Source: Brassica napus
Taxonomy: Eukaryota > Streptophyta > Magnoliopsida > Brassicales > Brassicaceae
NCBI RefSeq assembly: GCF_020379485.1
Contig: NC_063437.1
Coordinates: 20,795,726-20,859,725 of the forward strand
Length of the DNA stretch: 64,000 nucleotides
Reading direction: 5' to 3'
In this document: one piece after another, positions 49,658-64,000 of the stretch
Numbering within the stretch: the first letter of the stretch is position 1
Layout of the letters: every line of letters begins with the position of its first letter
The notes under the pieces: generated by a model
Seen by the model: only the letters and a program-made list of their open reading frames with translations
What the model was told of the DNA's origin: nothing
The model's database searches: none
Position numbers and translations under genes: made by a program

Positions 49658-50774
49658 GTGGCTCATGCTCATATGTTGTATCACAGAGCAAACCAAGATT
49701 TGGTTCCGGTTTAGCTTGGTGGTATATCACAGAGTAAACCAAGATGTGTTAGGAACTGTGTTTGTTGATAATAAATACGATTAGGGACTTTGGATTCCAG
49801 TCTTGTTTGCAAATCTTTCTATGATGCATGTGTCTATGATCAAAGCATAGACTCTCGACAAGAGCATTGAATAGATGAATGGTTGATTCGCAAACATAAG
49901 ACTTGTCGACTGTGTTAGTATCTATCTTCTTTTTTTCTGTTAAATAAAGATATATTGTCTTTTAGGCACAGCATTAATTGATTAGAGGATAGTAAAGGGT
50001 GATGAAACAGAAACATTTATTGTACTTGGACATGGCAATAACCCAAGAGACATAAAAGGGCCACCAAGATGTATGATTGGATATTATAGTGTATCCTTTT
50101 GTGTTGTGTTGTGTTATGTGTCACCATACAATGCATGTTTGTGTTTTTGGTAAATCATTTTTTATGTTTTTGGTACTTATCTGAAATAGGATATCCTCTT
50201 TTAGATATGGTTATTACTTATTAGCATTCTAGCCTCCAATGGGTTCCATGATACTTCTGCTGTCAAAGTTTCTCGATAAAAGTGGGATAGTACTCATTTC
50301 TTCCGTCGCATTGGCTGTGAATATATGGGATAGTACTCATTTCTTCCGTCGCATTGGCTGTGAATATATGTTCTCATAAATAAGTTTGAGGTTTGGTCTA
50401 AAGTTTTCTGATTACAGAAAATATTAATAAGTTTTTTGATGTTATGTTAGCCATTGTTTCATTTTTTCCTCAACTAGTTTCTTTTAATTTCTGTTGAAAC
50501 AAAATGATATATAGTTATAAAAATCTTTAAAAAACTAGTATATAGTTATAATTTTAGTACTAATCTCGTGATGTATAAAAGTAAACTTTAAAATGATAAA
50601 AGAATAGTAGGCTTGTGGTAAATGGATAAATGATAGTGATGGAAATGAAGGACCAACGAGAACATGAATGTCGTGAAGACTAGTGTGAAATGTGGTGCTG
50701 ATTTGTTGAGCCGAAGAAGCAGAAAAAGAAACACTTGAGTTGTTGGGTCTCTTTTTTGTCTTTTATATCTTTAA
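49658..50774. other. INT1 3' flank and intergenic DNA
   Basis: No gene. A perfect 43-bp tandem duplication lies at 50284-50369. The right edge is the Helitron insertion point. Confidence 0.55.
50284..50369. repeat. Perfect tandem duplication, 2 x 43 bp
   Basis: The unit gggatagtactcatttcttc...gtgaatatat at 50284-50326 is repeated exactly at 50327-50369. Confidence 0.95.
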
Positions 50775-52373
50775 CTAGGATAAGACCTGCGCCTTACGCA
50801 AGGTAAGTTTATTTGTATATATTATCGATAATTTATATATTTGATTATTTTATTTATACATATACAATATTTTTTGTTGTTATTATATAATTTATTATCG
50901 AATCAATTTTTATTAAAAATTATGGAACAAAACTATAATTAATTTATCATGGGTTGATCGGATTGGACATTAAACAAATTATGACATAAAAACCTTATTT
51001 TTTTCATCGAACACATTCTTGAAAAAAAATGAACAGTATTGTTTTCACAGTTGAATTATTTTGACTTTTATCTTCCATATGGTTTTGAAAGATTTCATAT
51101 CAACCATCAAATTGATACATGTCATTTTTATGTTTTTAATCGTATACTTAAGAAAAACTTACATTTTTATAATTTAAAGTTGTTTTAAAAAATTCAAAAT
51201 ATAACATATAAGAAAAAGTCTAACATATAAGAAAAATATAACATATAAGGTGTCATCATTTTTCGTATTTTAAAAGTTGTTTAAAAAATATATATATAAC
51301 ATATAAGGTTTCTTCATTTTTGTAATTTAAAGTCATTTTAAAAAATCAAAAATATAATATATAAGAAAAAATCTGTTTTTTTATTATATGGTTAATGTGA
51401 TTGTTTTTTAATAATATAAAATAAAACAAAAGTGAAGAAGGATGCAAAAATTGTTATCAAATCTTTATTATTCATAATCATTAATTGTCATATATATGTA
51501 AATCATATTAGGTAATTTCGTAGCTTTTATTTAAGGAAAGAATACACACTTCTTATATTTTAGGTTAGTATAATGTTCTCTAGTGGACATTAAACAAATT
51601 ATGACACAAAAACCTTATTTTTTCCATGGAACATATTCTTGAAAAAAGTGAACAGTATTGTTTCCACAGTTGAACTATTTTGACTTTTATCTTCCATATG
51701 GTTTTGAAAGCTTTCAGACCAACCATCGAATTGATACATGTCATTTTAATGTTTTTAATCGTATACTTTAGGAAAACTTACATTTTTGCAATTTAAAGTC
51801 ATTTTAAAAAATTCAAAATATAACATATAAGAAAAATATAACATATAAGGTGTCCTCATTTTTGTACTTTAAAACCGTTTAAAAAAATATATATAACATA
51901 TAAAGTTTTCTCATTTTTGTAATTTAAAATCATTTTAAAAAATTCAAAATATAACATATAAGAGAAAATCTATTTATTTTTATTATATGGTTACTGTGAT
52001 TGTTTAATTTTTAAATAATATAAAATTAAACAAAAAAGAAGAAAGATGCAAAATTGTTATCAAATCTTTATTAATCATAATCATTTATTGCCTTATATAT
52101 GTAAATCATATTAGGTAATTCCGTAGCTTTTATTTAAGGAAAGAATATATACTTCTTATATTTTAGGTTAATCTAATGTTCTATAGTGTTATATACTTAT
52201 GGAAAAATGGGACAACTTTAGATTAAACTATAGTTTATATTAGGTGCTCTAGAATTCTTAGAAAATAGATTTAGAAGGTATTTAGATGTGCCACATAAGC
52301 AAGGGGTCTTTTTTAATTAATACAAAATTGAGGTTACATTTTTTCAAATGCTTTTCAATTAATATATAGGGGA
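50775..52373 (-). mobile_element. Non-autonomous Helitron, 1599 bp, with internal duplication
   Basis: On the minus strand it starts A|TCCCCTATATATTAATTG at 52373 and ends ...ccttgcgtaaggcgcagg...CCTAG at 50775, followed by host T; a GC-rich hairpin precedes the CTAG end. The host dinucleotide A (50774) and T (52374) flanks it. No RepHel coding is present. Inside, about 50963-51560 and 51587-52185 are two direct copies of about 600 bp. Confidence 0.82.
50963..52185. repeat. Two direct about 600-bp copies inside the Helitron
   Basis: Both copies share ggacattaaacaaattatgac, acagtattgttt-cacagttga, cttccatatggttttgaaag, gatacatgtcattttaatg-like blocks and end tagcttttatttaaggaaag. Copy 1 starts at about 50963, copy 2 at about 51587. 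Confidence 0.85.
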
Positions 52374-54187
52374 TGACCCCTCTAAAACCTTTAAACCCTA
52401 ATTTATTATGGTAAACTATACCCGTGGCAATTTCCCTGCCTTTTGTCTTCTTCTCTCGTTCACATGTGTAATCCCTTACATTTCCACATGCGTTTGTTCA
52501 TTGTTTTGTTATTGAATAAAAACTTCTATAAACTAAATAATAATTAATTTGTGTTCTTTTTTACATTAATTTGATGGTTTGTTAATACAAACAAGCTTAC
52601 TTGATGGTTATCAGATTTATATATATCATATGTGTGTGTTTATGAAAGTTACCGGTTACTAATTGTTATGAATTACGTGCACAAGTTTTGTATAAACAAA
52701 CATTATTAAATAAATAAAAATGAGAGCATTTCAAAACGAATGTATAGACATTAGTATTGCTTAATTTACACTTAGACGTTGATTAAGTCGATTGGTCCAA
52801 TATATATAGTCAACTATTTGAAAACAAAAGTCTAAGACATGTTATACCGTCCAGAACAATTGTGTATTACCAACCACATTAGTGATGATACACGATTTTG
52901 GAACATAATTATGTATGTATAACAATATAAATATAATCTATTAATCTCAACAATTTCACACTTGTTATTATATGAAATTACAATTTAAACGAATAAATAT
53001 TTTCTATCAATTCAAAATTTCAAACAAACATCGTTTATTCAGTATGCAATAATCGCATTTATGTTAACATTGTTTGCAGCCCCATAACTACCACAATCAT
53101 TTGAAGCCTTTCGTTCTATATGTACAATAATACATGAAACCAACCCATGTCTCTTTCTTTTATATTGACTATGTATATACCCACTTCCCTTGAAGGAAAA
53201 TGATGGTATGATGCATATACCATGCCACCATGATTCATCATGACATCTTATATTAGCAATGACACGTTTGTATCCATTTGACGCCGATGCACCATAGATC
53301 AAAGTCATGTTAGTTTGTCAATGAAGCCAATTAGCTCATCAAAAGCTGGACCACGATCATTTTATTTCATATTTTATTTTCCCATTAGAAATTTCGAGAA
53401 GCAATCTTGTTTTGGCTTCTACACTTTTTCTTCTTTATGATTGTTTATTCTGTTTTTAGCTGTTCACAGCAAGGAGTTTTCAGGAAAATCTTTTGAGATT
53501 GGTTAACCAATTAATACCTAGTATGATGTAGTCGATTTATGGATTTTTATATTCATATCATTCAAACTTAACTATATTCTACAATTTAAATAATTAGATA
53601 GGTGGCTATATAAATATATTACAACAAAAAAAATAATTTATCTTACTTATATATATACATGATACATCAATTAGCGCGGGACGCGGGTGCAAAAGATTTT
53701 GTCTCGATTTGGTAAGCGACCGTAATAGTAATCCCATTGATTTGCCATCTCATAAACATTTGTCGATCATTCCAAAGAAGATAAATCACACTTTAGTTTT
53801 GCTTGCCAATATCTACAAAATAAGATAAAAACAAAATGTTATGGTGGAATCTAAAGTTACTTGTCGTATTAAAAATTGTTTTTAAGTCGTAAGGTAATGT
53901 AAAACTGATGTGGCGCATCTCGAGGCCAGTGACTTCTGGCAGGCCGAAAGTGATTTGTTTATAATTAGATTGGCAATAATTAAATTATCTAACAGCTTAG
54001 TCTCCATAGATCTCTAATAAATTAGTTTTTTTTCCTTATTTCTATGTTTTATAGTTGTTGAGTACAAATGTATTTCAGTAATAATTGAAGCAACCTAACA
54101 AGTTTGGAGCAACGACTTCTTGTTGCGGCCGCGAGGAGTTAGATATGAATTTGTGACTAACACATGTAATATAATATATACACAAGC
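52374..54187. other. Intergenic DNA between Helitron and CACTA element
   Basis: AT-rich, no recognised gene. An open frame on the minus strand (53039-53308, 89 codons) resembles no family I know and has no supporting context. Confidence 0.45.
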
Positions 54188-54204
54188 ATCCACTACAAGA
54201 AAAC

Positions 54205-54640
54205 ACAAGTTTTACGAGGGCAGTTTTCCTCGTTACTTCGTCGTAAAAGCAGTGTTACGACGAATTAGCGAGGAAACGCGTTTCGTCGTTATACGTTTGT
54301 CGTAACGCATATATCCTCGCTAATTCGTCGTAAGTTAGCGAGGAAATAATTTCGTCGTAAAAGCGAAGGAGGATATTTCGTCGTAAAGACCACGTAAAGA
54401 TTCCACGTAAGGACGTCGCTAAGTTTCCTCGTAAATACCACGAAAAGCTTTCCTCGTAAAACCCACGTAAATAAATACTCGTAAAATTAACGTAAATACC
54501 TTGAGAGCTTTCCACGTAAAGAAAACGTAAAAACCTTGATAGATTTCCACGTTATTTCCATGTAAATGTTTCCTCGTAAAAACCACGTTAAGCTTCCACG
54601 TAAAGAAGCCGCAAAATTAGCTACGAATTTACTTCGTTTC
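54205..54640. repeat. Left subterminal repeat array of the CACTA element
   Basis: Dozens of cgtaaa/cctcgtaa/ccacgtaa words at short spacing, many reading in the same direction, with a few in the opposite one. In En/Spm elements such arrays are bound by the TnpA protein. Confidence 0.85.
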
Positions 54641-54811
54641 ATTATTTTATAGAAATATAAAAAATTATAATTATAAATATAATTATAAATATAATTTAAA
54701 TTATTAATAAAATTAAAATTCTAAAAAAATCAAAACCAAAATATTTTATATAGAAATAAGTTTTGAATTCATAATACAATAACCGAAATTAAAAAGAACT
54801 AAGGGTGGTCG

Positions 54812-56721
<1,910 letters not shown>

Positions 56722-57194
56722 TGCTACGAATTAGGGAGGAAGTGGAGAGGAAGTAGAGAGGAAAGACGGAGCGAGCTCGCTCGGGATATATATAAGATTA
56801 CTTGTCCTCGTAAATTCCTCGTAAACTTACGAGGAATTACAGAGGCCCGCGTTTTCAGTTACGACGAAATAGCGACGAAATACAAAGGCCCGCGTTTTCG
56901 TTAACGACGTTTTTACGACGAAAAGGGTTACGTGGAATTAACGAGTTAACCAGTTACGAGGAATTAGCGAGCCTTTATTTTCTATAAATACCCACAACTT
57001 TCCTTCTCAAACCACACACACAAACTCACAAAACACACCCTATCTCAAATCACACTCCTCACCAAAATACTTTTCAAATTAGAAATATTTGAAAAAAAAA
57101 AGAAGAAAAGAAGATATTAGAATTTATGTGGGTGAGACTTAAGTCTCGCCACATATAATTCCAGTATCTTTCTTTTTTTCTTTTTTTCTAGTTT

Positions 57195-59922
57195 TTATAC
57201 TATGAGGAAGTAGCAAGTCCCGCTTTTCACCAATTTAGAAAATTTGGAAAAAAAAAGAAGAGAAGAAGATATTTGGAACTCATGTAGCCGTCCAATCTGG
57301 CTAAAGATGTCTGGAACACCAGCAACTGCATATGTTGGCGCAACTCCACCATCATCATATCTTCTTGGAGCTCTTCTACGGGTACGTACTTTTGACGCAA
57401 AGTAGTACGATGTGAAGTGAGAAACTTCTTCCGTCAAACTTCCAGCAATTATAGAACCTTCAACTTTGGCGAGGTTCTTTGCTTTTCCCTTCAAATATTT
57501 CATGGCTCGCTCATACTGATACATCCATCCGTAATGTACAGGTCCACGAAGCAATGCTTCATATGGGAGGTGGACAGCTAGATGCTCCATGACGTCAAAA
57601 AATCCAGGAGGAAATATCTTCTCCAAGTTGCACAATAAGATGGGAATGTTCTCCTGAAGCTGTTCTACAACTTCTTCTTTAAGAGTGCGTGTGCTCAGAT
57701 CCCTGAAAAATGCTCCAATGCCTTTTATATTCCAAAAACAATTAAACACATTGTTAGTCGTATATTATTTTGCAAACTAGACCGTTATAAAATTATTGTG
57801 ATATAAAACACTACGAACCTGCAAGTGCTTCATGTACGTTTGTTGGAAGTAGCTCCGCAAATGCAAAGGGCAGTAGTCGTTGCATAAAGACATGACAATC
57901 ATGACTCTTCATCCCAGAGAACTTTTGACCCTTTTCAACACATCTAGAGAGATTTGAAACATACCCATCGGGGAACTTCACTTCTGATGCCACCCAGTTG
58001 AACAACACCGACTTTTTTTCTGAAGACAGTCTGAATATCGGAACAGGAACTTGTCCATTGCTTTTAATATGTAACTCGCTTCTTGAGCAAATATCCGGCA
58101 AGTCCAACCTCGATTTTATGTTGTCTTTTGTCTTCCTTGGGACATTCAATATTGTATTCATGATGTTCTCAAAGAAATTCTTCTCTATATGCATCACATC
58201 GAGGTTGTGGCGCAGAAGAAGATCCTTCCAATATGGCAACTCCCAAAATATACTCTTCTTGTGCCAGTTGTGATGAACACCGTAAGAATCAGGCATATTA
58301 CGAGGGACATGCCAATTACCACCCCAACGAACTGTTTCGTTAGCTCCGTAGTAGTCGATTTGTGCTTCAATTTGTTCTCCAGTTAGATATGGTGGAGAAG
58401 TGTCTCTCACAACCCTTTTGTGCCTAAACAAATTCTTGTTTCTTCGGTAAGGATGGCCAATGGGAAGAAATCGACGATGACAATCAAACCAACTTGTCTT
58501 CCTACCATTCTTCAGTTGAAACGCATCTGTCGTTCCATTACAATATGGACAAGCTAATCTCCCATGTGTAGTCCATCCAGACAACATCCCATATGCAGGA
58601 AAGTCACTTATGGTCCACAAAAGCATAGCTCGCATCGTAAAATTCGTCTTCGTTGAACAGTCATACGTCCTCACCCCTGTTGACCACAAATCCTTCAACT
58701 CTTTTATCAGTGGTTGTAGGAAAACATCCAGGGACCTTTTTGGATGGTTCGGACCAGGTATCAATATCGTCAAGAATAGCAACTCCCGTTGCATGCACAT
58801 CTCCGGTGGCAGGTTGTATGGCGTAAGAAAGACTGGCCACAATGAATATTGTCTCCCTGACATTCCGAACGGACTAAATCCATCTGTGCATAATCCGAGA
58901 TACACATTCCGGCTATTGCTAGCAAAATCCGGATGTACTTTGTTGAAATGTTTCCAGGCTCTTGCATCTGATGGATGAGTCATCTCACCATCCGTCTGAG
59001 TATGCTCGGCATGCCATCTCATCTTTGCAGCAGTCTGCTCTGATTGATACAATCTTTTCAATCTGTCTGTAATTGGTAGGTACCACATCCTTTGGTACGG
59101 TACCCTATTACGTCCCCGTCCTTGCGGCTTGAATCGTGGCTTCTTGCAGAATCGACATACTTCTAGCTTCTCATCATCTCCCCAATAGATCATGCAGTTG
59201 TCGATGCAGACATCTATCATCTCCGAAGGCAACCCAAGACTATAAACTAATTTCTGAATCTCATAATAAGAATCAGCAGACACATTGTCTTCCGGCAAAT
59301 ACTCTTTAAACAAGTCCGCCCATTCGTTCATGCAACTTTCAGGTAGATTGTGATCAGTTTTAATATTCATCATTCTAGCAGCCAACGACAATTTAGAGAG
59401 ACCTTCTCTACAACCACTGTAAAGTGGTTGATTCGCCGCGTTTAACATTCCGTAAAACTTTTTTGCATCTATATTAGGTTCTTCATCTTCATCATGAGCT
59501 ACGAATGCATCAGCTACCATATCATGAACCCTATCATAATCTACCATCTCCTCCTGATGGTAACTATGTTCATTATGCAAATTATGATTAACCGGTTCTT
59601 CCTGAAAATTGCTATTACTACTACTAGCTTCATTCTGATCATAATTATAACCTTCCCCATGTTGAAACCATATATAGTAATTTGGCGTGAAACCTCTATT
59701 TATTAAATGCTTCCAAACATTTTCACGGTTTGCCAATTTCGAATTGTTGCATTTCCGACAAGGACAGAACATCTTACCACTTTCTTGGGCGAGCGGTGTT
59801 GAATCTGCTTGGTGCATAAATGTCTCCAGCCCCGCAAGGTATTCTTTCGTCACTCTCCCGTTAGCATCTCTATGCATATACATCCAATTCCGCAACTCGT
59901 AAATAGTCCCAGAGCCAGCCAT
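57195..59922 (-). CDS. CACTA TNP2-type transposase, C-terminally truncated
   Basis: Exons 57819-59922 and 57195-57721 join in phase 1 to about 876 residues from MAGSGTIYELRNWMY; an in-frame ATG five codons upstream (59937) is an alternative. Order: transposase-associated zinc domain (CPCRKCNNSK, about 55), TNP2 transposase core (GMSGRQYSLWPVFLTPYNLPP to GRLACPYCNG, about 350-470), HNLDVMHIEKNFFENI, then the DUF4218 region (SHDCHVFMQRLLP to HFTSYYF). After FSQIGRLHEF the frame runs into non-homologous sequence (QISSSLLFF) and stops. The DUF4216 region that usually follows is missing, and two imperfect direct repeats (57073-57118 and 57229-57280) flank the junction, which suggests an internal deletion. 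It is probably not fully functional. Confidence 0.85.
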
Positions 59923-60059
59923 TTTTTTTTCTTTCACGTTTTTTGTTGTTGGTGTGTTTAAAATGATGTTCCAACATCCATATTTATAGAAAATTTCGAA
60001 TCTGGTAGTTGTAATTTTACTATGAAATTACGACGAAAATTAATTGTATGGCCAAAAAA

Positions 60060-60345
60060 AAAACGTGAGCCACCTACCAAGTTGGTGGATTCAAAATTTC
60101 CTCGTTAAGTACACGTAAAATATTTCGTCGTAAAGCACTCGCGAAATTTACGTGGATTTTACGAGGAAAAACTATTTCCTCGTAAAAGCCACGTCAATTT
60201 ACATCGTCTTTACGACGAATATTTTTTGTCGTTAACTTACGACGAAATAACGATGCTTTTCTTTCTCAACGTACTTTCCTCGCAAAATCAACGTTTTTTT
60301 ACGAGGATTATTTTTCCTCGTTAAACTTCCTCGGTAAAGATACGT
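60060..60345. repeat. Right subterminal repeat array of the CACTA element
   Basis: Words tttcgtcgtaaa, cctcgtaaa and tttacgacg recur about every 15-25 bases up to the terminal inverted repeat, mirroring the left array. Confidence 0.85.
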
Positions 60346-60360
60346 TTTCTTGTAGTGATC

Positions 60361-60569
60361 CTTTTGCAGTTTGATTCTACATGCAACTATGGACTATGGA
60401 CTTTTTAACACTCAATCTTCCTTTTCCACACACTCATTTTTCTTTTAGTATGGACCCATAAGGCCATAACCTACGTATATGTTTCCTTTTTTCCTTGATT
60501 AAACCTGAACTGTGACATGAAGACAACTCTAGCTAATACAAAGATCATACTCAATAAATTGAAACTTCG

Positions 60570-60605
<36 letters not shown>

Positions 60606-61424
60606 CAAAAATGTTGCAAGAACTACAAAATGTAAGTCTTAATAATAGTTAGGTCAAGTCTGCTATCAGTCTATCACTATTTTTTCTGGTTTATATGGAA
60701 ACGTTATGTGATATGAAGTTGGGAGAACCGCTAGCGTCTAAAAACCTAACTAGAAGAATTAATACTTCAAGAATTGTAAAAATCAATTTGTCGGTTTCAA
60801 GTCATACCAATTAGGTTTTCCAATGATGTGTGATGGTACGTAGTTTCCACATGCAAGGTAAACCTAACTTCTAAACTACAATTTGATTGATGAAGAAGTA
60901 ACAATAATATACAATCACACCTAAGATTCTATTCAAACAATGTAAAAAAAGTTTTAAATTACCATATATTCAGAATTTAAAGTAATATTAGAGACATATA
61001 GTTCTGTAACTAATTAACTAATATTATAGACATTAGACCATAGCAAATAGTATACAGAGATCAAATGACATCACATATCTGAAAAGTCTTTTATTATATT
61101 TTTACTGCTTGAAAAACGGTGGGAATAATTGGCCAAAAGGTGCTCTGAGATGACTATTCGTTGATCTAGATTCTAACACGCACATGGTAGGCCCCAGTTT
61201 TCCGGCCCAACTTCGGCTTACACGTTCATGGTAATAACGATGATGATCATCATCATGTAATAATCACATACATGGATTAGTAACAACATGATGATTACGA
61301 AAGAGACAATAAATAATCGTCTCACGTTGATAGCTTTATAAGCACCTCTTCACCCTCTTCCTATCTTCACTTTCTCTCTTCTCTCTCTCTCTCCAGCGAA
61401 TAAAAACAGAGTTTCACAATCACA
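60361..61424. other. Intergenic DNA and promoter of the DUF1685 gene
   Basis: A TA microsatellite lies at about 60579-60602. A 16-bp perfect palindrome (gatgatgatcatcatc) is at 61239-61254. A TATA-like tttataag at 61333-61340 with a CT-rich leader to 61394 fits the start of the downstream gene. No other gene seen. Confidence 0.55.
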
Positions 61425-62032
61425 ATGTGCGACTCAGACTTTCTCTCTCGCTGTTCCTCATACGAGGCAGACGTTGATTCAGACTCAGACGTCTCGAGCA
61501 CCAGCTCGTACAGTGTATCCGAGGAAGAGATAGACAATGGGTTTGGTGGTGAGTCGATGAAAAAGACCAAGAAGCTAGAGAAGAAGAAGAGCAATGTGTT
61601 GCTTGAAGGTTACGTTGTAGATGATTTGAAGAGGACCAAGAGTTTAACGGACGATGATCTCGAGGAGCTTAAAGGCTGTGTAGATCTAGGCTTTGGGTTT
61701 AACTACGAGGAGATTCCTGAGCTTTGTAATACTTTACCAGCTCTTGAGCTTTGTTACTCGATGAGTCAGAAGTTTATGGATCAAGATCATTCCCCTGAGA
61801 AGAAAACGCCGATGATGCTTGAGTCTCACGTTAGTCCTATAGCTAGCTGGAAGATCTCTAGTCCTGGTAAGCCCTATTTTTGAAATGTTTTAGTATAACA
61901 TTTTTTGTTGCATTTTCAGATTTTTTGATTATATAAAATGCGTTGAAAATAGGGGATAATCCTGATGATGTCAAAGCAAGGTTGAAGTTCTGGGCACAAG
62001 CTGTGGCATGCACTGTGAGATTATGCACTTGA
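61425..62032 (+). CDS. DUF1685 family protein (At2g43340-like)
   Basis: Two exons (61425-61866, 61953-62032) with a GT-AG phase-1 intron give 173 residues. The N-terminus is Ser/Asp-rich and acidic, followed by a Lys-rich stretch (KKTKKLEKKKSN). The DUF1685 core follows: SLTDDDLEELKGCVDLGFGFNYEEIPELCNTLPALELCYSMSQKF, and the conserved end DDVKARLKFWAQAVACTVRLC. The family is plant-specific and has no established biochemical role; members are often stress-responsive. Gene order fits At2g43340. It looks intact. Confidence 0.92.
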
Positions 62033-62943
62033 GAAAATGAAGATTTGGACTTGAATCAATCAAAGCTTGATGGATCAAAGAAGAGGATGAACAAGACAAC
62101 TGATGCAGGAGTGATATCTCTTTATATGCTGTTATGTTTCAGCTTTTTGAGACTGACCTGCTTGTAAACACACATTTGTTGTATGAGTTATGTAATGCTC
62201 AATGCTTAATGACCTAGGGAAGATTTTGCTAGGAAAATTTGTTGTAATGCATTAATAAAAGATCAAATAAATAAAAATATTCTTTTAATGAAAGATTAGT
62301 ACCAAGAACACCCCTGTTTACAAGAAAAATGATTCATATTGTTACTCTGATAGAATCAAATTAACAAGCATACATGTATAGAATCAGAGTGAAAAGTGGC
62401 TCTCATTCTCGAACTTGGACATGTTCAATGCTTCTGGTCTCTTGTCCTGCACCAAATCGGTCCACATTACATTCATTGTTTTCTCCACAAACATTTCCAG
62501 AGAAAAATATATTGTTGTCTCTTGGCATTTAATTAAAAAAGTGTACAAATTTCACAAGATTATGTTGCTTCTATTGTACAAGTTCTAAGGTTCACACAAG
62601 AGGTTGGAGAGAGTTATTACAACCTAACTGCCCCCAAAGAGTTTGGCAATAGTTCCATTCCAAGTTCTAATTACAGATATATGTATACATTTCACATAAC
62701 ACATTATATAGTCTCTGTAACTTTCAAGCTATGTTTGGTTTGTTGTATTGCTCCAGAGAGAGGGGGGGGGTGGAGTGAGATTATAAGAGAAATAAATATT
62801 TTGCATTTTTAACTCCAATTCACATCACATTCAGGTTATATTGAGCCTCCTGTCGTGGGCCTTAAATAGTAACCATCCCAAACGATGTCGTTTTATTTAT
62901 CTCATTTCGGTTTTCTTAAATAGTAACCATCCCAAAGAAAAAT
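62033..62943. other. Intergenic DNA downstream of the DUF1685 gene
   Basis: A 21-bp direct repeat (ttaaatagtaaccatcccaaa) occurs at about 62861 and 62919. A short G run lies near 62762. No gene was recognised. Confidence 0.5.
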
Positions 62944-63737
62944 ATGACATATAATTTATTAATCAAATTTGAAGTAAAAATATTGATAAAAATTAAAACA
63001 CTTGAAATATATATAATTTTATAAGATTAGCCAAAGAAAACATGTATTAATATTGAAAATAAGGAACATAACATAAAATTAAAACTAAGGATGGTAGTGA
63101 CTTAATATTCTATTCAATTTCTTTCATATTTACCGAGATCGTTAAAATATTGTCAGAGAAACAACTAGCAATTGCCAACAAAGAAACAAGAGATACTAAT
63201 AGGATCAAATCTATTTTGAAATTCACCAAAAGAGACATGACATATAATTTATTAATCAAATATGAAGTAAAAAATTGAATAAAACTAGAACAACTGAAGC
63301 ATATATAATGTTATAAGATTAGCCAAAGATAACAAGTATTTAAGTTAAAAATAAGCAACATAACATAAAATTTAAACCAGATATAGTAGTGACTTAATGT
63401 TCCGTTAAATTACTTCCATATTCACCAAGATATTAAAATATTGTTTGAGGAACAACTAGCAATTTGCAACGAAAAATTAAAGGTACTACGAGGATCAAAT
63501 CTATGTTGATATTCACCAAAAGAGATATGACATTTAATTTATTAATCAAATTTGAAGTAAAAAAATTGATTAAAAAATAAAACACTTGAAATATACATGA
63601 TTTTATAAGATTAGCTAAAGGCAAAGTTGAAAATAACGAACAAAACATAAAAATTAAAACCATAGGTAGTAGTGACTTAATATTCCAGTAAATTGCTTTC
63701 ATATTTACCAGAATCATTAAAAATATTGTCCAAATGA
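62944..63737. repeat. Tandem repeat, about 2.7 copies of a 290-293 bp unit
   Basis: Units start atgacat-taatttattaatc at 62944, 63237 and 63527. Each unit carries ataagattagc-aaag, gtagtgacttaat, ttcatatttaccgaga-like text and acaactagcaatt. Copies differ at many sites. AT-rich and non-coding. Confidence 0.88.
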
Positions 63738-64000
63738 TAGATGGAGAAAGAGCTTCTTGGTCATGTTGTTGACTACATCTTTTTTTTTGTAAAATTCTTG
63801 TTTGTTCTACTTGAAAATATGCACTGATTTTGTGAAAAACAAAATCTATGAGATTAAATCGTAGATTTTATAAATAAAAAGTATTGGTCATATAAATAGA
63901 AAGAGAATATTATTTATAGAATAAAATATAGAGTAAACTATTGAAGATCAATTTTTAATCTATTTTAGTATACTAGTAAGGGCCTCCTCCTAGTCAAAAT

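Noticed and set aside
53039..53308. 89-codon minus-strand frame
   Set aside because: No recognised motif, signal peptide or promoter context; random open frames of this size occur in this AT-rich DNA.
57998..59902. Plus-strand frames opposite the CACTA transposase
   Set aside because: They are shadows of the minus-strand TNP2 gene.
62944..63737. Regularly spaced repeats considered as a CRISPR array
   Set aside because: The units are about 292-bp direct tandem copies without spacers, in plant nuclear DNA.

Overview
The window is plant nuclear DNA, most likely from Brassica or a close Brassicaceae relative: AT-rich intergenic DNA, GT-AG introns and a dense mix of Brassicaceae-type transposon families. 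Recalled from knowledge of the Arabidopsis genome and not searched, the gene order follows Arabidopsis chromosome 2 around At2g43220-At2g43340: C1/DC1 protein, PTI1-like kinase, nucleotide-sugar transporter, small FAR1-domain protein (FRF), CML5/MSS3 calmodulin-like protein, uL18-like protein, METTL18-like methyltransferase, inositol transporter INT1, DUF1685 protein.

Layout. 1-12 kb is a conserved gene block: DC1 protein (cut by the window edge), kinase (+), transporter (-), and a 616-residue protein of unknown function (+). 12-35.2 kb is an expanded accessory block. It holds eight minus-strand defensin-like (DEFL) loci, of which five are intact two-exon genes and three are broken. These are mixed with pieces of the 616-residue gene, a complete seven-exon wax-synthase/DGAT (WSD) acyltransferase gene, three fragments of a WSD gene, a full FRF gene, and detached 5' and 3' pieces of FRF. 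Helitrons, MITEs, a solo LTR and a plastid-DNA mosaic cut through the block. Because segments are duplicated, several insertions have an empty site elsewhere in the same window.

35-50 kb returns to conserved genes: CML5-like (-), a 1.4 kb non-LTR retroposon with a 15-bp target duplication in the CML5-like upstream region, tRNA-Thr (-), uL18-like (+), METTL18-like (-), INT1 (+). 50-60.4 kb is gene-poor. It contains a 1.6 kb Helitron and a 6.2 kb CACTA (En/Spm) transposon with both terminal inverted repeats, a perfect 3-bp target duplication and two element genes. A DUF1685 gene (+) and a ~292-bp tandem repeat end the window.

No operon or shared pathway links the genes. The most unusual feature is the DEFL cluster: small secreted-peptide genes sharing the cysteine pattern C-X6-C-Xn-C-X3-C-X9-C-X4/5-CCC, with a C2-C3 loop of variable length, duplicated together with acyltransferase debris. 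Exon limits were worked out by hand from splice signals and reading phase, without transcripts or database searches.
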